This document shows, piece after piece, positions 1 to 7,920 of a stretch of 64,000 nt of DNA (positions within the stretch are counted from its first letter, which is position 1; every line of letters starts with the position of its first letter). Origin of the DNA: Actinomycetes bacterium. GTDB taxonomy: Bacteria > Actinomycetota > Thermoleophilia > Solirubrobacterales > Solirubrobacteraceae. The notes beneath the pieces are model-generated. The model did not search any database, was not told the DNA's origin, and worked only from the letters and a program-made list of their open reading frames with translations. The translations under genes were made by a program, and so were the position numbers. The DNA lies in the NCBI GenBank assembly GCA_021792455.1, contig JAJYUP010000002.1, forward strand, positions 19,040 through 83,039, read 5' to 3'.

Positions 1-3
1 CTG

Positions 4-810
4 ATGACCGCAAAAGCGAGAGTCCTTGCTGCCACTGCGCTGTTCGCAGCGATCTCGCTCGTGTCCACGGGCGGTGCGAGTGCAAGCGAAAGTGCGAGCG
101 CGAAGATCATCTATCGGTGCACGCACGGCGAGTCGATAGGCGGCTTCCCAGAGCAGGCGTATGCGAAGGCGCTGAGAGAACTGCCGACTGAAGTGATCGA
201 GTACGGGGAATGCGCGGAACTGATCCGCGACGCAGAGGTCGAAGCGGCGGGCAAGGGCGGCAGATCGGCTGGGAGCCGCAAAGGAGGCAAAGCCGGCGCA
301 GGCGCTCTGGCGGGCGGCGGCAGGAGCTCTGGCGGCGCGGGCGCAGGCGGGGTGAGCTCAGGATCTGCGCTTGGCAGCTCGACCGCTGGCGAGGGCGTGG
401 GCGCAACCGCCGGTGGGAGCACCGCTGCTGCCGGCGGGGAAGGCATCCACAGTGAAGCGGGCGAAGGAGGCGAAGCGATCGGGAACAGACCGCTGCCAAG
501 GACGCCCGCACAGCAGAGCGCTCTCAGCTCCGCAAGCGCGAAGGGCGGTGGACCTGTCCGCCTCGGCAACGAGGCGCTCCGCCCAGGGGTCCTGCAAACC
601 AGCGTCTCCTCAGGCCTCAGCGCGCTCCCAGCTCCACTCCTTGCGGTGATCGCGCTGCTGATCGCCTCGATGCTCGCCTTTGGCGCGCGTGGGCTGACGC
701 TCGTGAGCGCTCGCAGGGCGACACCGAGCGGCGGCAGCGGGCCGCCGCATCGGAGCGCTCGCAGGCGCAGGCTGACGGTGCGGCGCAGGCGCGGCGCAAA
801 CGGCGGCTAG
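4..810 (+). CDS. Secreted/anchored Gly-Ala-Ser-rich protein of unknown function
   Basis: No family is recognised. The 268-residue product has an N-terminal signal peptide (Lys/Arg at residues 4-6, then a hydrophobic stretch ending near 'GGASA'). A short folded segment of about 45 residues contains two Cys ('YRCTHG' and 'GECAEL') that could form a disulfide. A long Gly/Ala/Ser linker follows, then one hydrophobic helix ('LLAVIALLIASMLAF', about residues 213-228) and an Arg-rich tail. This layout (signal, linker, membrane helix, basic tail) suggests an extracytoplasmic protein anchored at its C-terminus. The start lies at the window edge, so the promoter is not visible. It sits 6 nt before the O-antigen-ligase gene and is probably co-transcribed with it. 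The linker is low complexity and may vary in length. Confidence 0.6.
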   Translation: MTAKARVLAATALFAAISLVSTGGASASESASAKIIYRCTHGESIGGFPEQAYAKALRELPTEVIEYGECAELIRDAEVEAAGKGGRSAGSRKGGKAGAGALAGGGRSSGGAGAGGVSSGSALGSSTAGEGVGATAGGSTAAAGGEGIHSEAGEGGEAIGNRPLPRTPAQQSALSSASAKGGGPVRLGNEALRPGVLQTSVSSGLSALPAPLLAVIALLIASMLAFGARGLTLVSARRATPSGGSGPPHRSARRRRLTVRRRRGANGG

Positions 811-816
811 AGAGAC

Positions 817-3051
817 GTGGTGTCTGCATACGCCCCAACTGAGGCGCCCCCTTCGGTGCTCAGACGCACAGGCGGCGATGAGGCATCGTCAGGGGGCAAG
901 TGGTCGGCAGGCGGCAGCGCGCTGCACCAACCCAGAGGCACGCGCCTGCTCGCGCTGCTGCCAACGGTCCTCATCGCGGGCGCCCTCTGCCTCATCACCT
1001 TCATCGCAGGGGGCGGCCTCGAGAAGGGGCCGACGACGAGCGTCGAGCTCGCGATCACGATCGGCGCTGGTCTCATCTCAGCGGCGGCGATCCTGATCGC
1101 CCCGGAGGGCCGCCCCCTCAGCGGCGCCTCGGCGGCAGGGCTTCTGTTCGTCTTCGCAGCGTTGAGCGCGATCTCGATCGCCTGGTCGGTGACGCCGAAC
1201 GCCAGCTGGGAGGACGCCTCGCGCCTCTTCGCCTATGCGTCTCTGTTCGCAGCGGCGGTCCTGTCCGCGCGCGCTGCGCCCTCCGGCTGGAAGGCGGTGC
1301 TTGGCGGCGTCGTGCTCGCGGCGAGCGTGATCTGCGCATATGCGCTCGCGACGAAGGTCTTCCCTGGCCAGCTCGACCCGAACGACCCCTACCCGCGGCT
1401 GCGCGCACCCTACGGCTACTGGAACGCGACGGGACTCACCGCCGCGATGGGGATGATCGCTTGCCTCTGGCTCGGCTCGAGGAGGTCTGGCCACGCCGTG
1501 ATCACCGCCCTCGCATACCCCGCGATCGGCCTCATGCTGATCACGCTCATGCTCTCCTACTCTCGCGGCTCAGTCGCAGTCGCGGTGCTTGGCGCGGCAC
1601 TCTGGCTGTCCATCGTGCCCCTCAGGCTGCGCGGCGCGACCCTGCTCATCGCAGGCGCGCTCGGTGCCGCGATCGCGGTCGGGTTCGACTTCGCTGAAAG
1701 CGCGCTCAGCTCAGAAAACGTCGCGCTCGCGCAGCGGATCGCGGCAGGTCACAGGCTTGGCGTGCTGCTGCTCGGCGTGCTGATCGCACTCACGGCCGCT
1801 GGGCTGACGATCGGGTTCCTCACCGCACGCCATCCTCCCCGGGAGAGGACGCGCCGGAGGGCGGGAGCGGCGCTCTTCACGCTGCTCGTGCTCGCTGTGC
1901 TCGCCGGCGCAGGCGCGCTGTCGCTCACCCACCGCGGACTCGCGGGCACGATCACCCACGACGTCAACACGCTCGTCAACCCGAACGCTGTCGTCCCTGG
2001 CAACACGCCAGGGCGCCTCACATCCGCTGGCAGCGTGCGCGCCCGGTACTGGCAGCAGGCCCTCGAGGTCTTCGAAGCACACCCGATCCTCGGGGTTGGC
2101 GCCGAAGGCTATGCGACCGCAAGGCTGCGATACCAGACAGGGAACGCCTACGTCGTGCACGCGCACAGCTACGTGATGCAGACGCTCGCCGACCTCGGCC
2201 TCCTCGGAATCATCGTCACGCTCGCGCTGCTGATCGCATGGATCGCCGCCGCAGGAGCGGCAACGCACCCACTGAACCGCAGATGGCACCGCTGGCGCTG
2301 GCGAAAAGTCGCCCTCGAGTACACGCCAGAGCGGATCGGCCTGCTGACGATGGTCTGCATCGTCGTCACCTTCGGGCTGCACTCGCTCGAGGACTGGACG
2401 TGGTACGTGCCTGGCACCGCCTGCGTCGCGCTGCTGTGCGCAGGTTGGGTTGCAGGACGAGGCCGGCTCCATACGAGCGCGACGGCGGCAGGGCGCGAGG
2501 CGATTGGCGCCCGCAACGCAGGCCCGCTGCACGCCGGCGGGACGGCAGCGCAGCGTGGGCCGCTGCACACCCGCAGCACGCTCACGACGAGGTCGCGCAG
2601 ACGCCTCAGGCTGCTCGCCGCAGCCGCCGCGCTCGCCGCCTCGCTGCTGATCGCATGGTCACAGTGGCAGCCGCAGCGCTCCTCAGAAGCATCGGCGCAG
2701 GCGCTCAGCCTGCTCGCGAGCCACCCTCGGCAGGCGCTCGCGAAGGCGAGGGAAGCGCACAGCATCGACCCGCTCTCCGCAGGCGCGATGTTCACGCTTG
2801 CGGCCGCGCAGCAGGGCAACGGCGAGGCTCGCGCAGCAGAAACGACCCTGCTGAGGGCGGCGCAGCAGCAGCCCGCGAACCCTGCAACCTGGCTTGCGCT
2901 CGGCAGGTACGAGCTGAGCCGAGACCCTCAGGCGGCGCTGAGAGAGCTTCGCGCCGCCCTCTACCTCGACCCACAGTCGATCACGGTCGAGAACGAGTAC
3001 GTGCTCGCACTGCGCGCGACGGGGCAGGGCGCTGCGGCAGAATCGCGCTGA
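817..3051 (+). CDS. O-antigen ligase / Wzy-like membrane protein with C-terminal TPR
   Basis: Polytopic membrane protein of 744 residues with the Wzy_C/WaaL signature region: a large loop 'RARYWQQALEVFEAHPILGVGAEGY' followed by 'VHAHSYVMQTLADLGLLG', typical of O-antigen ligases and polymerases that act on lipid-linked glycans at the outer face of the membrane. About ten or more hydrophobic helices precede and follow it. The last ~120 residues ('SLLASHPRQALAKAREAHSIDPL' onward) look like TPR repeats. The GTG start at 817 is the first codon after the upstream stop; the tight spacing suggests an operon. Its neighbours (methyltransferase, glycosyltransferase, sugar-phosphate transferase, nucleotide-sugar decarboxylase) support a role in surface polysaccharide assembly. 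Ligase and polymerase cannot be told apart here. Confidence 0.85.
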   Translation: MVSAYAPTEAPPSVLRRTGGDEASSGGKWSAGGSALHQPRGTRLLALLPTVLIAGALCLITFIAGGGLEKGPTTSVELAITIGAGLISAAAILIAPEGRPLSGASAAGLLFVFAALSAISIAWSVTPNASWEDASRLFAYASLFAAAVLSARAAPSGWKAVLGGVVLAASVICAYALATKVFPGQLDPNDPYPRLRAPYGYWNATGLTAAMGMIACLWLGSRRSGHAVITALAYPAIGLMLITLMLSYSRGSVAVAVLGAALWLSIVPLRLRGATLLIAGALGAAIAVGFDFAESALSSENVALAQRIAAGHRLGVLLLGVLIALTAAGLTIGFLTARHPPRERTRRRAGAALFTLLVLAVLAGAGALSLTHRGLAGTITHDVNTLVNPNAVVPGNTPGRLTSAGSVRARYWQQALEVFEAHPILGVGAEGYATARLRYQTGNAYVVHAHSYVMQTLADLGLLGIIVTLALLIAWIAAAGAATHPLNRRWHRWRWRKVALEYTPERIGLLTMVCIVVTFGLHSLEDWTWYVPGTACVALLCAGWVAGRGRLHTSATAAGREAIGARNAGPLHAGGTAAQRGPLHTRSTLTTRSRRRLRLLAAAAALAASLLIAWSQWQPQRSSEASAQALSLLASHPRQALAKAREAHSIDPLSAGAMFTLAAAQQGNGEARAAETTLLRAAQQQPANPATWLALGRYELSRDPQAALRELRAALYLDPQSITVENEYVLALRATGQGAAAESR

Positions 3052-3140
3052 GGCCGCTGAGCGTGCGAGCCCTCCTGCTCACCGCCCCACCTCGCCCGCC
3101 GCTTCGAGCCGTCGCCCCCCGCCACCTGCCACAGCGGGCC

Positions 3141-3836
3141 TCAGAACCGCTGTCTGCGTGCACTCGCAAGCATGATCGCGCGCGCCCCCCACAGCCCGCA
3201 GGCAGTGGATATCGAGACCTCCGTGAACCGGAACTCTGCGAGCAGTGCCCTCAGAGAGCGCCTGTTGTAGAAGCGCAGGTGGTCTGAGCGGGGGTCGAAC
3301 TCGCGCGCGAAGGCCGAGGGCATCAGCGCGCCGCGAAGCAGCGCAAGCGGCTCGTGGGCGGGCGTGGTGATCAGCAGCTTCCCAGACGGGCGCAGCACGC
3401 GCCGGACCTCTGAGAGCCAGGAGGCGGTATCGGGCACGTGCTCGATCACCTCTGAGGCCCAGACGATGTGAAAGGAGGCGTCCTCGAACGGCAGCGGCGC
3501 GCAGGGGTCGATCTGCACGAGGCGGAGGTGAGGGTGCAACAGCGCCGCCCTCCTCAGCGGCTCCCTGCCAACATCTGCCGCGAGGACCTCCGCACCTGCG
3601 CTCGCCGCTTCTGCGGCAAACCACCCTTCCCCGCAGCCGAGGTCGAGCAGCTCGCAGGACGCGGGCGGCGAGAGACGACCTGACGCGGCAGCGCCGCCCA
3701 GGCGGCAGGCATCGATTGCCGAAAGCAGGAAGTGCAGACGCAGCCGCGCGAGATGAGGCTGCGCGCCCATCGGCACGCTCTCCCAAGCCGTCTCATAGAG
3801 GTCCTCGCAGCACACAGGGGAGCAATGCTTGCGCAC
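3141..3836 (-). CDS. Class I SAM-dependent methyltransferase
   Basis: Motif I is clear ('LLDLGCGEGWFAAEAASAGAEV'), followed by the acidic end of strand 2 ('AADVG'), motif 'LPFEDASFHIVWASEVIEHVPD' and 'LRPSGKLLITTP', which together define the UbiE/Methyltransf_11 fold. Size is 231 residues. The N-terminus 'CSPVCCEDLYETAWE' resembles the Cys-containing leader of methyltransferases found in polysaccharide clusters. The substrate is unknown; location between an O-antigen ligase and a glycosyltransferase suggests a sugar or a lipid-linked glycan. The GTG at 3836 is used as the start. The gene is divergent from the downstream glycosyltransferase and convergent with the ligase. Confidence 0.8.
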   Translation of the reverse strand: MRKHCSPVCCEDLYETAWESVPMGAQPHLARLRLHFLLSAIDACRLGGAAASGRLSPPASCELLDLGCGEGWFAAEAASAGAEVLAADVGREPLRRAALLHPHLRLVQIDPCAPLPFEDASFHIVWASEVIEHVPDTASWLSEVRRVLRPSGKLLITTPAHEPLALLRGALMPSAFAREFDPRSDHLRFYNRRSLRALLAEFRFTEVSISTACGLWGARAIMLASARRQRF

Positions 3837-3973
3837 AGGCGGCGAGGAGGCGTCGTCGAACTGCTCGGATCGCAGGTGCCGACACGCGCCACCGCGCCAA
3901 AAGCGCCGAGGACGCGAGAAAGCGACGTTGCACAGATCGCAGAGAAAGCCGATACCGACTATCGTCCCCGCCT

Positions 3974-4009
3974 GTGCATCTCCTGGTCGCCAGATCGGTG
4001 AGGCGTTGA
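3974..4009 (+). CDS. Putative leaderless leader ORF overlapping the glycosyltransferase start
   Basis: A TATCGT -10 element (3960-3965) stands 8 nt before a GTG that opens an 11-codon ORF (MHLLVARSVRR). Its TGA (4007-4009) overlaps the TTG start of the glycosyltransferase (TTGA). The arrangement predicts that ribosomes loading on a leaderless 5' end translate this peptide and re-initiate at TTG 4006. The peptide is too short to test by composition; the support is purely positional and parallels 10358-10387 and 44222-44359. Confidence 0.35.
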   Translation: MHLLVARSVRR

Positions 4010-4998
4010 GAGTCGCGTTCGACAGCCGGCCCTCGGCGAAGCTTGGCCGGCTCGGCCGCTACACGCGGTGCCTGCTCGACGCGCTGCAGCAAACAGCGCC
4101 AGCCGGCTCAGAGATCATCGAGAGCCACAACCCGCGCGCTGCGGACGTCTACCACTCACCATGGATGCAGGGCGCTCTGCTTCGCAGCCCATGCCCGATG
4201 GTCGTCACGATCCACGACGTCTCGAGCCTCAAGCGCCGCAGCGAATGCCTCAGGCTCTCGACTGTGCCGCGCCTGCGCCACCTCGCGGTGCAGCGGGCAG
4301 ATCGGGTGCTCGTGCCGACGCGCACCGTCGCCGCTGACGCGATCGCCCGCCTCGAGCTTCACCCTGACCTCGTGACGGTGATCCCCCAGGCCCCTGACCC
4401 TGCGCTCGAGCCCGCCTCTCAGCTCGAGATCGAAGCTGTCCGCAGGCGCTACCAGCTGCCTCAGTGCTACCTGCTCTCGATCGGCTGCATGCACCGCCCT
4501 GGAGCGAGACGGGAGATTGCGAAGCTCGCCTCCCTGCGCAGAAGCATGCCGCTCGTGCTCGTCGGCAAGCCAAGCCCCTGGGCGAGAGAGCTCAAAGGCG
4601 TGAGGCTCACAGGACAGATCGACTCTGACAGGGAGCTTGCGGCGATCTACAGCGGAGCGCATGCGCTGCTTCTGCCATTCGAGGTCGAGGGCTATGGCAT
4701 CGCCGCCGTCGAGTCCCTTGCATGTGGCACGCCTGTTGCAGCGTTCGACAAGCCGGCGATGAGGGAGCTGCTGAGAGGCAGTGCGACGCTCGTGCCGCCA
4801 GGCGACTTCGAGAGCCTCATCTCAGCCGCCGAACAGGCGAGCCGCCCTGCGCCGGCGCCGCCGAGCTGGAGCTGGCAGGACGCGGCGGCGGCGACGTGGA
4901 CGGCGTATGAGCAGGCGATCAGCAGCGGCCTCGAAGCCTGCGTGCGCCCGCGGATCGCAGGCCGCCGAAGGCAGATGCAGCTGCGCGCAGATCAGTAG
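4006..4998 (+). CDS. Glycosyltransferase family 1 (GT4-like)
   Basis: GT-B fold retaining glycosyltransferase. The N-terminal domain starts 'LRVAFDSRPSAKLGRLGRYTRCLLDAL', and the C-terminal donor-binding domain has 'HALLLPFEVEGYGIAAVESLACGTPVAAFDKPAMREL', the E-x7-E type motif of GT4 enzymes. I chose TTG 4006 (330 aa) over the ORF-track ATG at 3829, because the extra N-terminal residues do not look like the family and overlap the divergent methyltransferase. TTG 4006 sits in a TTGA overlap with a possible leader ORF and has GGTGAGG just upstream. It probably adds a sugar to a surface glycan; donor and acceptor are unknown. Confidence 0.8.
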   Translation: MRVAFDSRPSAKLGRLGRYTRCLLDALQQTAPAGSEIIESHNPRAADVYHSPWMQGALLRSPCPMVVTIHDVSSLKRRSECLRLSTVPRLRHLAVQRADRVLVPTRTVAADAIARLELHPDLVTVIPQAPDPALEPASQLEIEAVRRRYQLPQCYLLSIGCMHRPGARREIAKLASLRRSMPLVLVGKPSPWARELKGVRLTGQIDSDRELAAIYSGAHALLLPFEVEGYGIAAVESLACGTPVAAFDKPAMRELLRGSATLVPPGDFESLISAAEQASRPAPAPPSWSWQDAAAATWTAYEQAISSGLEACVRPRIAGRRRQMQLRADQ

Positions 4999-5053
4999 AC
5001 GATCAGACCGGCTCCCGTCTCGCGCGGAGGCCGATCTGCCCCATCAGGGGCCG

Positions 5054-6496
5054 TCAGTAGGCGCCGCGCCGCAGCAGCACGGCAGGCACCGTCTTCACGA
5101 GGATCGCGAGGTCGAGCGCGAGGGACCACCGCTCGAGGTAGATGAAGTCGAGCCGGACGAGATCGTCGAAGTCGAGCTCAGAGCGGCCTGAGACCTGCCA
5201 GAGCCCCGTCATCCCCGGCAGCACGAGGTACCGCTTTCGGTGCCAGTCCTCGAGCAGCTCGAAATCGCGCACTGGCAGAGGTCTTGGGCCGACGAGCGAC
5301 ATCTCGCCCCTCAGCACGTTCACGAGCTGGGGCAGCTCATCCAGGGAGAAACGGCGCAGGAAGCGCCCAACGCGCGTCAGGCGCGGATCGTCGCGGATCT
5401 TGAACAGCGCGCCTGACGCCTCGTTCAGCGGCTCGACGTCGGCGAGTCGCTCCTCAGCATCGGTGTACATCGTCCGGAACTTCAGGCATTGGAAGGGCTG
5501 CTGGCCGATCCCTGGCCTCGTCGAGCGGAACAGCACAGGTCCTTTCGAGGAGAGCCGCACTGCAAGCACGATCAGCATCAGCAGGGGGCTGAACAGCACG
5601 AGCAGAAGGCTCGCTCCGACGACGTCGAAGCCGCGCTTGATCGCGAAGTCGATCCCCTCGAAGACGGGTGGCCCAAGCTCGAACAGAGGCACAGACTCGC
5701 CTGGCACGAACTCTGCACGCTGGATGAGGATCTCCATCGTCGACGGCGCGATCCTCACCCTCACCCCCCGCTGATGGCACCTGTCGACGAGATCGACGGC
5801 GCCAGCCTCAGGGAAGGAGGGATCGGCGATGATCACCTCATCCACGTGCCGAGCGCTGAGCACGCCGTCGAGATCCTCGACTCTGCCAAGGCACGTGAGG
5901 CCGCTGCCGGGCAGCTCCGTAGGCGCGAGGAACCCGACGATCTCGATTGCAGACGGCGACCTCGAGGCATCCCTCAGGGCGGCGGCAACGTCGACTATGT
6001 GCTCGTCGGTGCCGACGAGCACGGCCCGCCGCCTGTACCCTGCAGCAGCGAGCAGGACGCCTGTCAGCCGCTCATAGAGGTGCCTCGCAGAGGCGACGTA
6101 GAGGACGGCGAACGCGAAGGAGCCGTAGAAGAGGTAGTAGCTCGAGAAGTGTTCTCCGTTCACGATCGCAAGCAGCGCGAGCAGCAGCGTGACCTGGAAC
6201 AGGGAGGCGACGATCCGTGTGAAGCCAGGGCGCTGACCCCTGCCTGAGTACAGCCCTGAGCGCGCGAACAGCAGCGCGGTGATGAGGTACGCGATCGCGA
6301 CGAGCCCCCTCGTCTCTTTCAGGACAGCGCCCAGCTGAAGCGCGCCAAGCACCGCCGCCTTCAAAAGCAGCGCGGTGAAGATCGCAAGCGATACGCCAAG
6401 GAAGTCGATCGCAAGCAGCGATAGGACACGGCCAACGCGTCTTGCGGTGTCCATCCGCAAGAGGAACGAGAACGCCGGCGGGCGCTTCTGGCGCAT
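5054..6496 (-). CDS. Polyprenyl-phosphate sugar-1-phosphate transferase (exopolysaccharide initiating)
   Basis: The C-terminal bacterial sugar transferase domain is complete: 'KRGFDVVGASLLLVLFSPL' (membrane hairpin), 'CLKFRTMYTDAEERL', 'FLRRFSLDELPQLVNVLRG', 'MSLVGPRPL' and 'PGMTGLWQVSGRSEL'. The N-terminal half has four or five transmembrane helices and a Rossmann-like CoA-binding/FlaA1-type domain, as in the WbaP/EpsL family. It should transfer a hexose-1-phosphate from a nucleotide sugar to undecaprenyl-phosphate at the cytoplasmic membrane and start repeat-unit synthesis. The track ORF runs to 6802, but the first 102 residues are low-complexity and unlike the family. Met103 (6496) follows a GGAGAGG Shine-Dalgarno and is preferred, giving 480 aa. 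Confidence 0.85.
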   Translation of the reverse strand: MRQKRPPAFSFLLRMDTARRVGRVLSLLAIDFLGVSLAIFTALLLKAAVLGALQLGAVLKETRGLVAIAYLITALLFARSGLYSGRGQRPGFTRIVASLFQVTLLLALLAIVNGEHFSSYYLFYGSFAFAVLYVASARHLYERLTGVLLAAAGYRRRAVLVGTDEHIVDVAAALRDASRSPSAIEIVGFLAPTELPGSGLTCLGRVEDLDGVLSARHVDEVIIADPSFPEAGAVDLVDRCHQRGVRVRIAPSTMEILIQRAEFVPGESVPLFELGPPVFEGIDFAIKRGFDVVGASLLLVLFSPLLMLIVLAVRLSSKGPVLFRSTRPGIGQQPFQCLKFRTMYTDAEERLADVEPLNEASGALFKIRDDPRLTRVGRFLRRFSLDELPQLVNVLRGEMSLVGPRPLPVRDFELLEDWHRKRYLVLPGMTGLWQVSGRSELDFDDLVRLDFIYLERWSLALDLAILVKTVPAVLLRRGAY

Positions 6497-6954
6497 GTCC
6501 CTCTCCGCGCCGTCGGCGTGAACGCGCCGCAGGCTTCGCGCCCTGCGCGACTCAGGGAGGACATGTGCGCCGTTGCGGGCGGCCTCTGCGCCGCGCTCAC
6601 CGGCGTCCGCAACGCCCGCGCTGAGCTCTGCGCCGTCAGCGGCCCTTCGCTCGCGAGACTCGATGTCACCTCGCCCGCCCTCGACGACGGCGCCCACCTC
6701 GCCCTTCGCGGCGGCGCCCACCTCGCGCTCGCAGACGGCTGAATCAGAGTCGAGGTCGCTCAATGCGGCGGACCCGAGAGGACGTCCCATCTCAATGCTC
6801 ACAACGCGCTAGCGTCGCAGATGTCGCGGTCGGGCGCATCTGTTGTCGATGTCGAGTCGAGCTCAGGCGCGCCTCGGCGTCACCTTCCAGCGCCTGATCT
6901 CACGCCGTCCGCGAAAGGGGCGCCTTCGCTCCGCCACCGCCTCTCAGCGTCTTC
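6497..6954. other. 458-nt intergenic/low-constraint stretch
   Basis: This lies between the sugar transferase start and the end of the next minus-strand gene. An open minus-strand extension of the sugar transferase reaches GTG 6802 but encodes Gly/Ala/Glu-rich sequence with internal near-repeats ('GAAAKGEVGA', 'GAVVEGGRGD') and no recognisable domain. 6803-6954 shows no convincing gene on either strand and no clear terminator. Confidence 0.5.
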
Positions 6955-7896
6955 TCAGCCGACGAGCGTCTCGACGCCAGAGGCCTCTATCGTGCGCGCC
7001 AAGCCATCCCTCAAGGACACCTTTGGAGTCCACTGAAGCAGCTGCTCTGCGAGCGAGATGTCTGGGCGCCGCTGCTTTGGGTCGTCTACTGGGAGCGCCT
7101 CGAAGACGATCTCAGAGCTCGAGCCCGTCACCTCGAGCACCGTCTCGGCGAGCTGCAGCAGCGTGAACTCGTCGGGGTTGCCGATGTTCACGGGGTCGTG
7201 GTATCCAGACTCCGCGAGCGCGATCATCCCCCTTATCAAGTCGGTCACGTAGCAGAACGAGCGCGTCTGGCTGCCGTCTCCAAAGACGGTGATCGGGCGG
7301 TTGCCGAGCGCCTGCCTCAGAAAGGTTGGGATCGCCCGCCCATCGTGGGGCCTCATCCTCGAGCCATAAGTGTTGAAGATGCGCACGATCGAGGTGTCAA
7401 CTCCCTGCTGCCGGTGGTAGGCCATCGTCAGCGCCTCTGCGTAGCGCTTCGCCTCGTCGTAGACGCCCCTTGGCCCAATTGGGTTGACGTGGCCCCAATA
7501 CCCCTCCGGCTGGGGATGGACCTCAGGGTCACCGTAGACCTCGCTCGTCGAGGCGAGCAGGAAGCGGGCGCGCTTGCTCTTCGCAAGCCCAAGGGTGTGA
7601 TGGGTGCCGTAGGAGCCGACCTTCAGGGTGTGCAGCGGCAGCCGGAGGTAGTCGATCGGCGAGGCGGGAGAGGCGAGGTGATAGACGAAGTCGATCGGCT
7701 CCTCGATGCGGTAGGGCTCGATTATGTCGACGTTCAGGTGCGCGAAGGCAGCTTCGTCGCGGATGTGCTCTATGTTGACGAGAGAGCCTGTCTCGAGGTT
7801 GTCGACGCAGATCACCCTGTGGCCGCGGGACAGCAGCTCGTCGCACAGATGGGAGCCGAGGAAGCCGGCGCCGCCGGTCACGAGGCAGGTGGACAC
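6955..7896 (-). CDS. NAD-dependent epimerase/decarboxylase, UDP-glucuronate decarboxylase-like
   Basis: Extended short-chain dehydrogenase: the NAD-binding motif '[15 protein letters not shown]' is at the extreme N-terminus, the catalytic '[11 protein letters not shown]' (YxxxK) is in the middle, and '[26 protein letters not shown]' with 'VTDLIRGM' matches UDP-xylose synthases (UXS), which convert UDP-glucuronate to UDP-xylose. At 313 residues it has the usual UXS length. The track ORF begins at 8643, but everything upstream of the GTG at 7896 is antisense to the mutase. TATCCT lies 6 nt before that GTG, implying a leaderless mRNA. It probably supplies a nucleotide sugar to the polysaccharide genes. 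A dTDP-glucose or UDP-glucose epimerase cannot be fully excluded. Confidence 0.85.
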   Translation of the reverse strand: MSTCLVTGGAGFLGSHLCDELLSRGHRVICVDNLETGSLVNIEHIRDEAAFAHLNVDIIEPYRIEEPIDFVYHLASPASPIDYLRLPLHTLKVGSYGTHHTLGLAKSKRARFLLASTSEVYGDPEVHPQPEGYWGHVNPIGPRGVYDEAKRYAEALTMAYHRQQGVDTSIVRIFNTYGSRMRPHDGRAIPTFLRQALGNRPITVFGDGSQTRSFCYVTDLIRGMIALAESGYHDPVNIGNPDEFTLLQLAETVLEVTGSSSEIVFEALPVDDPKQRRPDISLAEQLLQWTPKVSLRDGLARTIEASGVETLVG

Positions 7897-7920
7897 GCCG
7901 TGAGGATAACCTCTTTGACG
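7897..7920. promoter_or_regulatory. Shared bidirectional promoter, uxs-like / mutase
   Basis: Only 24 nt separate the divergent GTG (7896, minus) and ATG (7921, plus). The near-palindrome AGGATAACCT holds both -10 elements: TATCCT on the minus strand (7908-7903, 6 nt before GTG) and TAACCT on the plus strand (7907-7912, 8 nt before ATG). They overlap at the central TA. Neither side has room for a Shine-Dalgarno leader, so both mRNAs should be leaderless. Confidence 0.65.

Noticed and set aside
6497-6802. 102-residue N-terminal extension of the sugar transferase
   Set aside because: Low-complexity composition, no -10 or Shine-Dalgarno near 6802, and a good Shine-Dalgarno at 6496.
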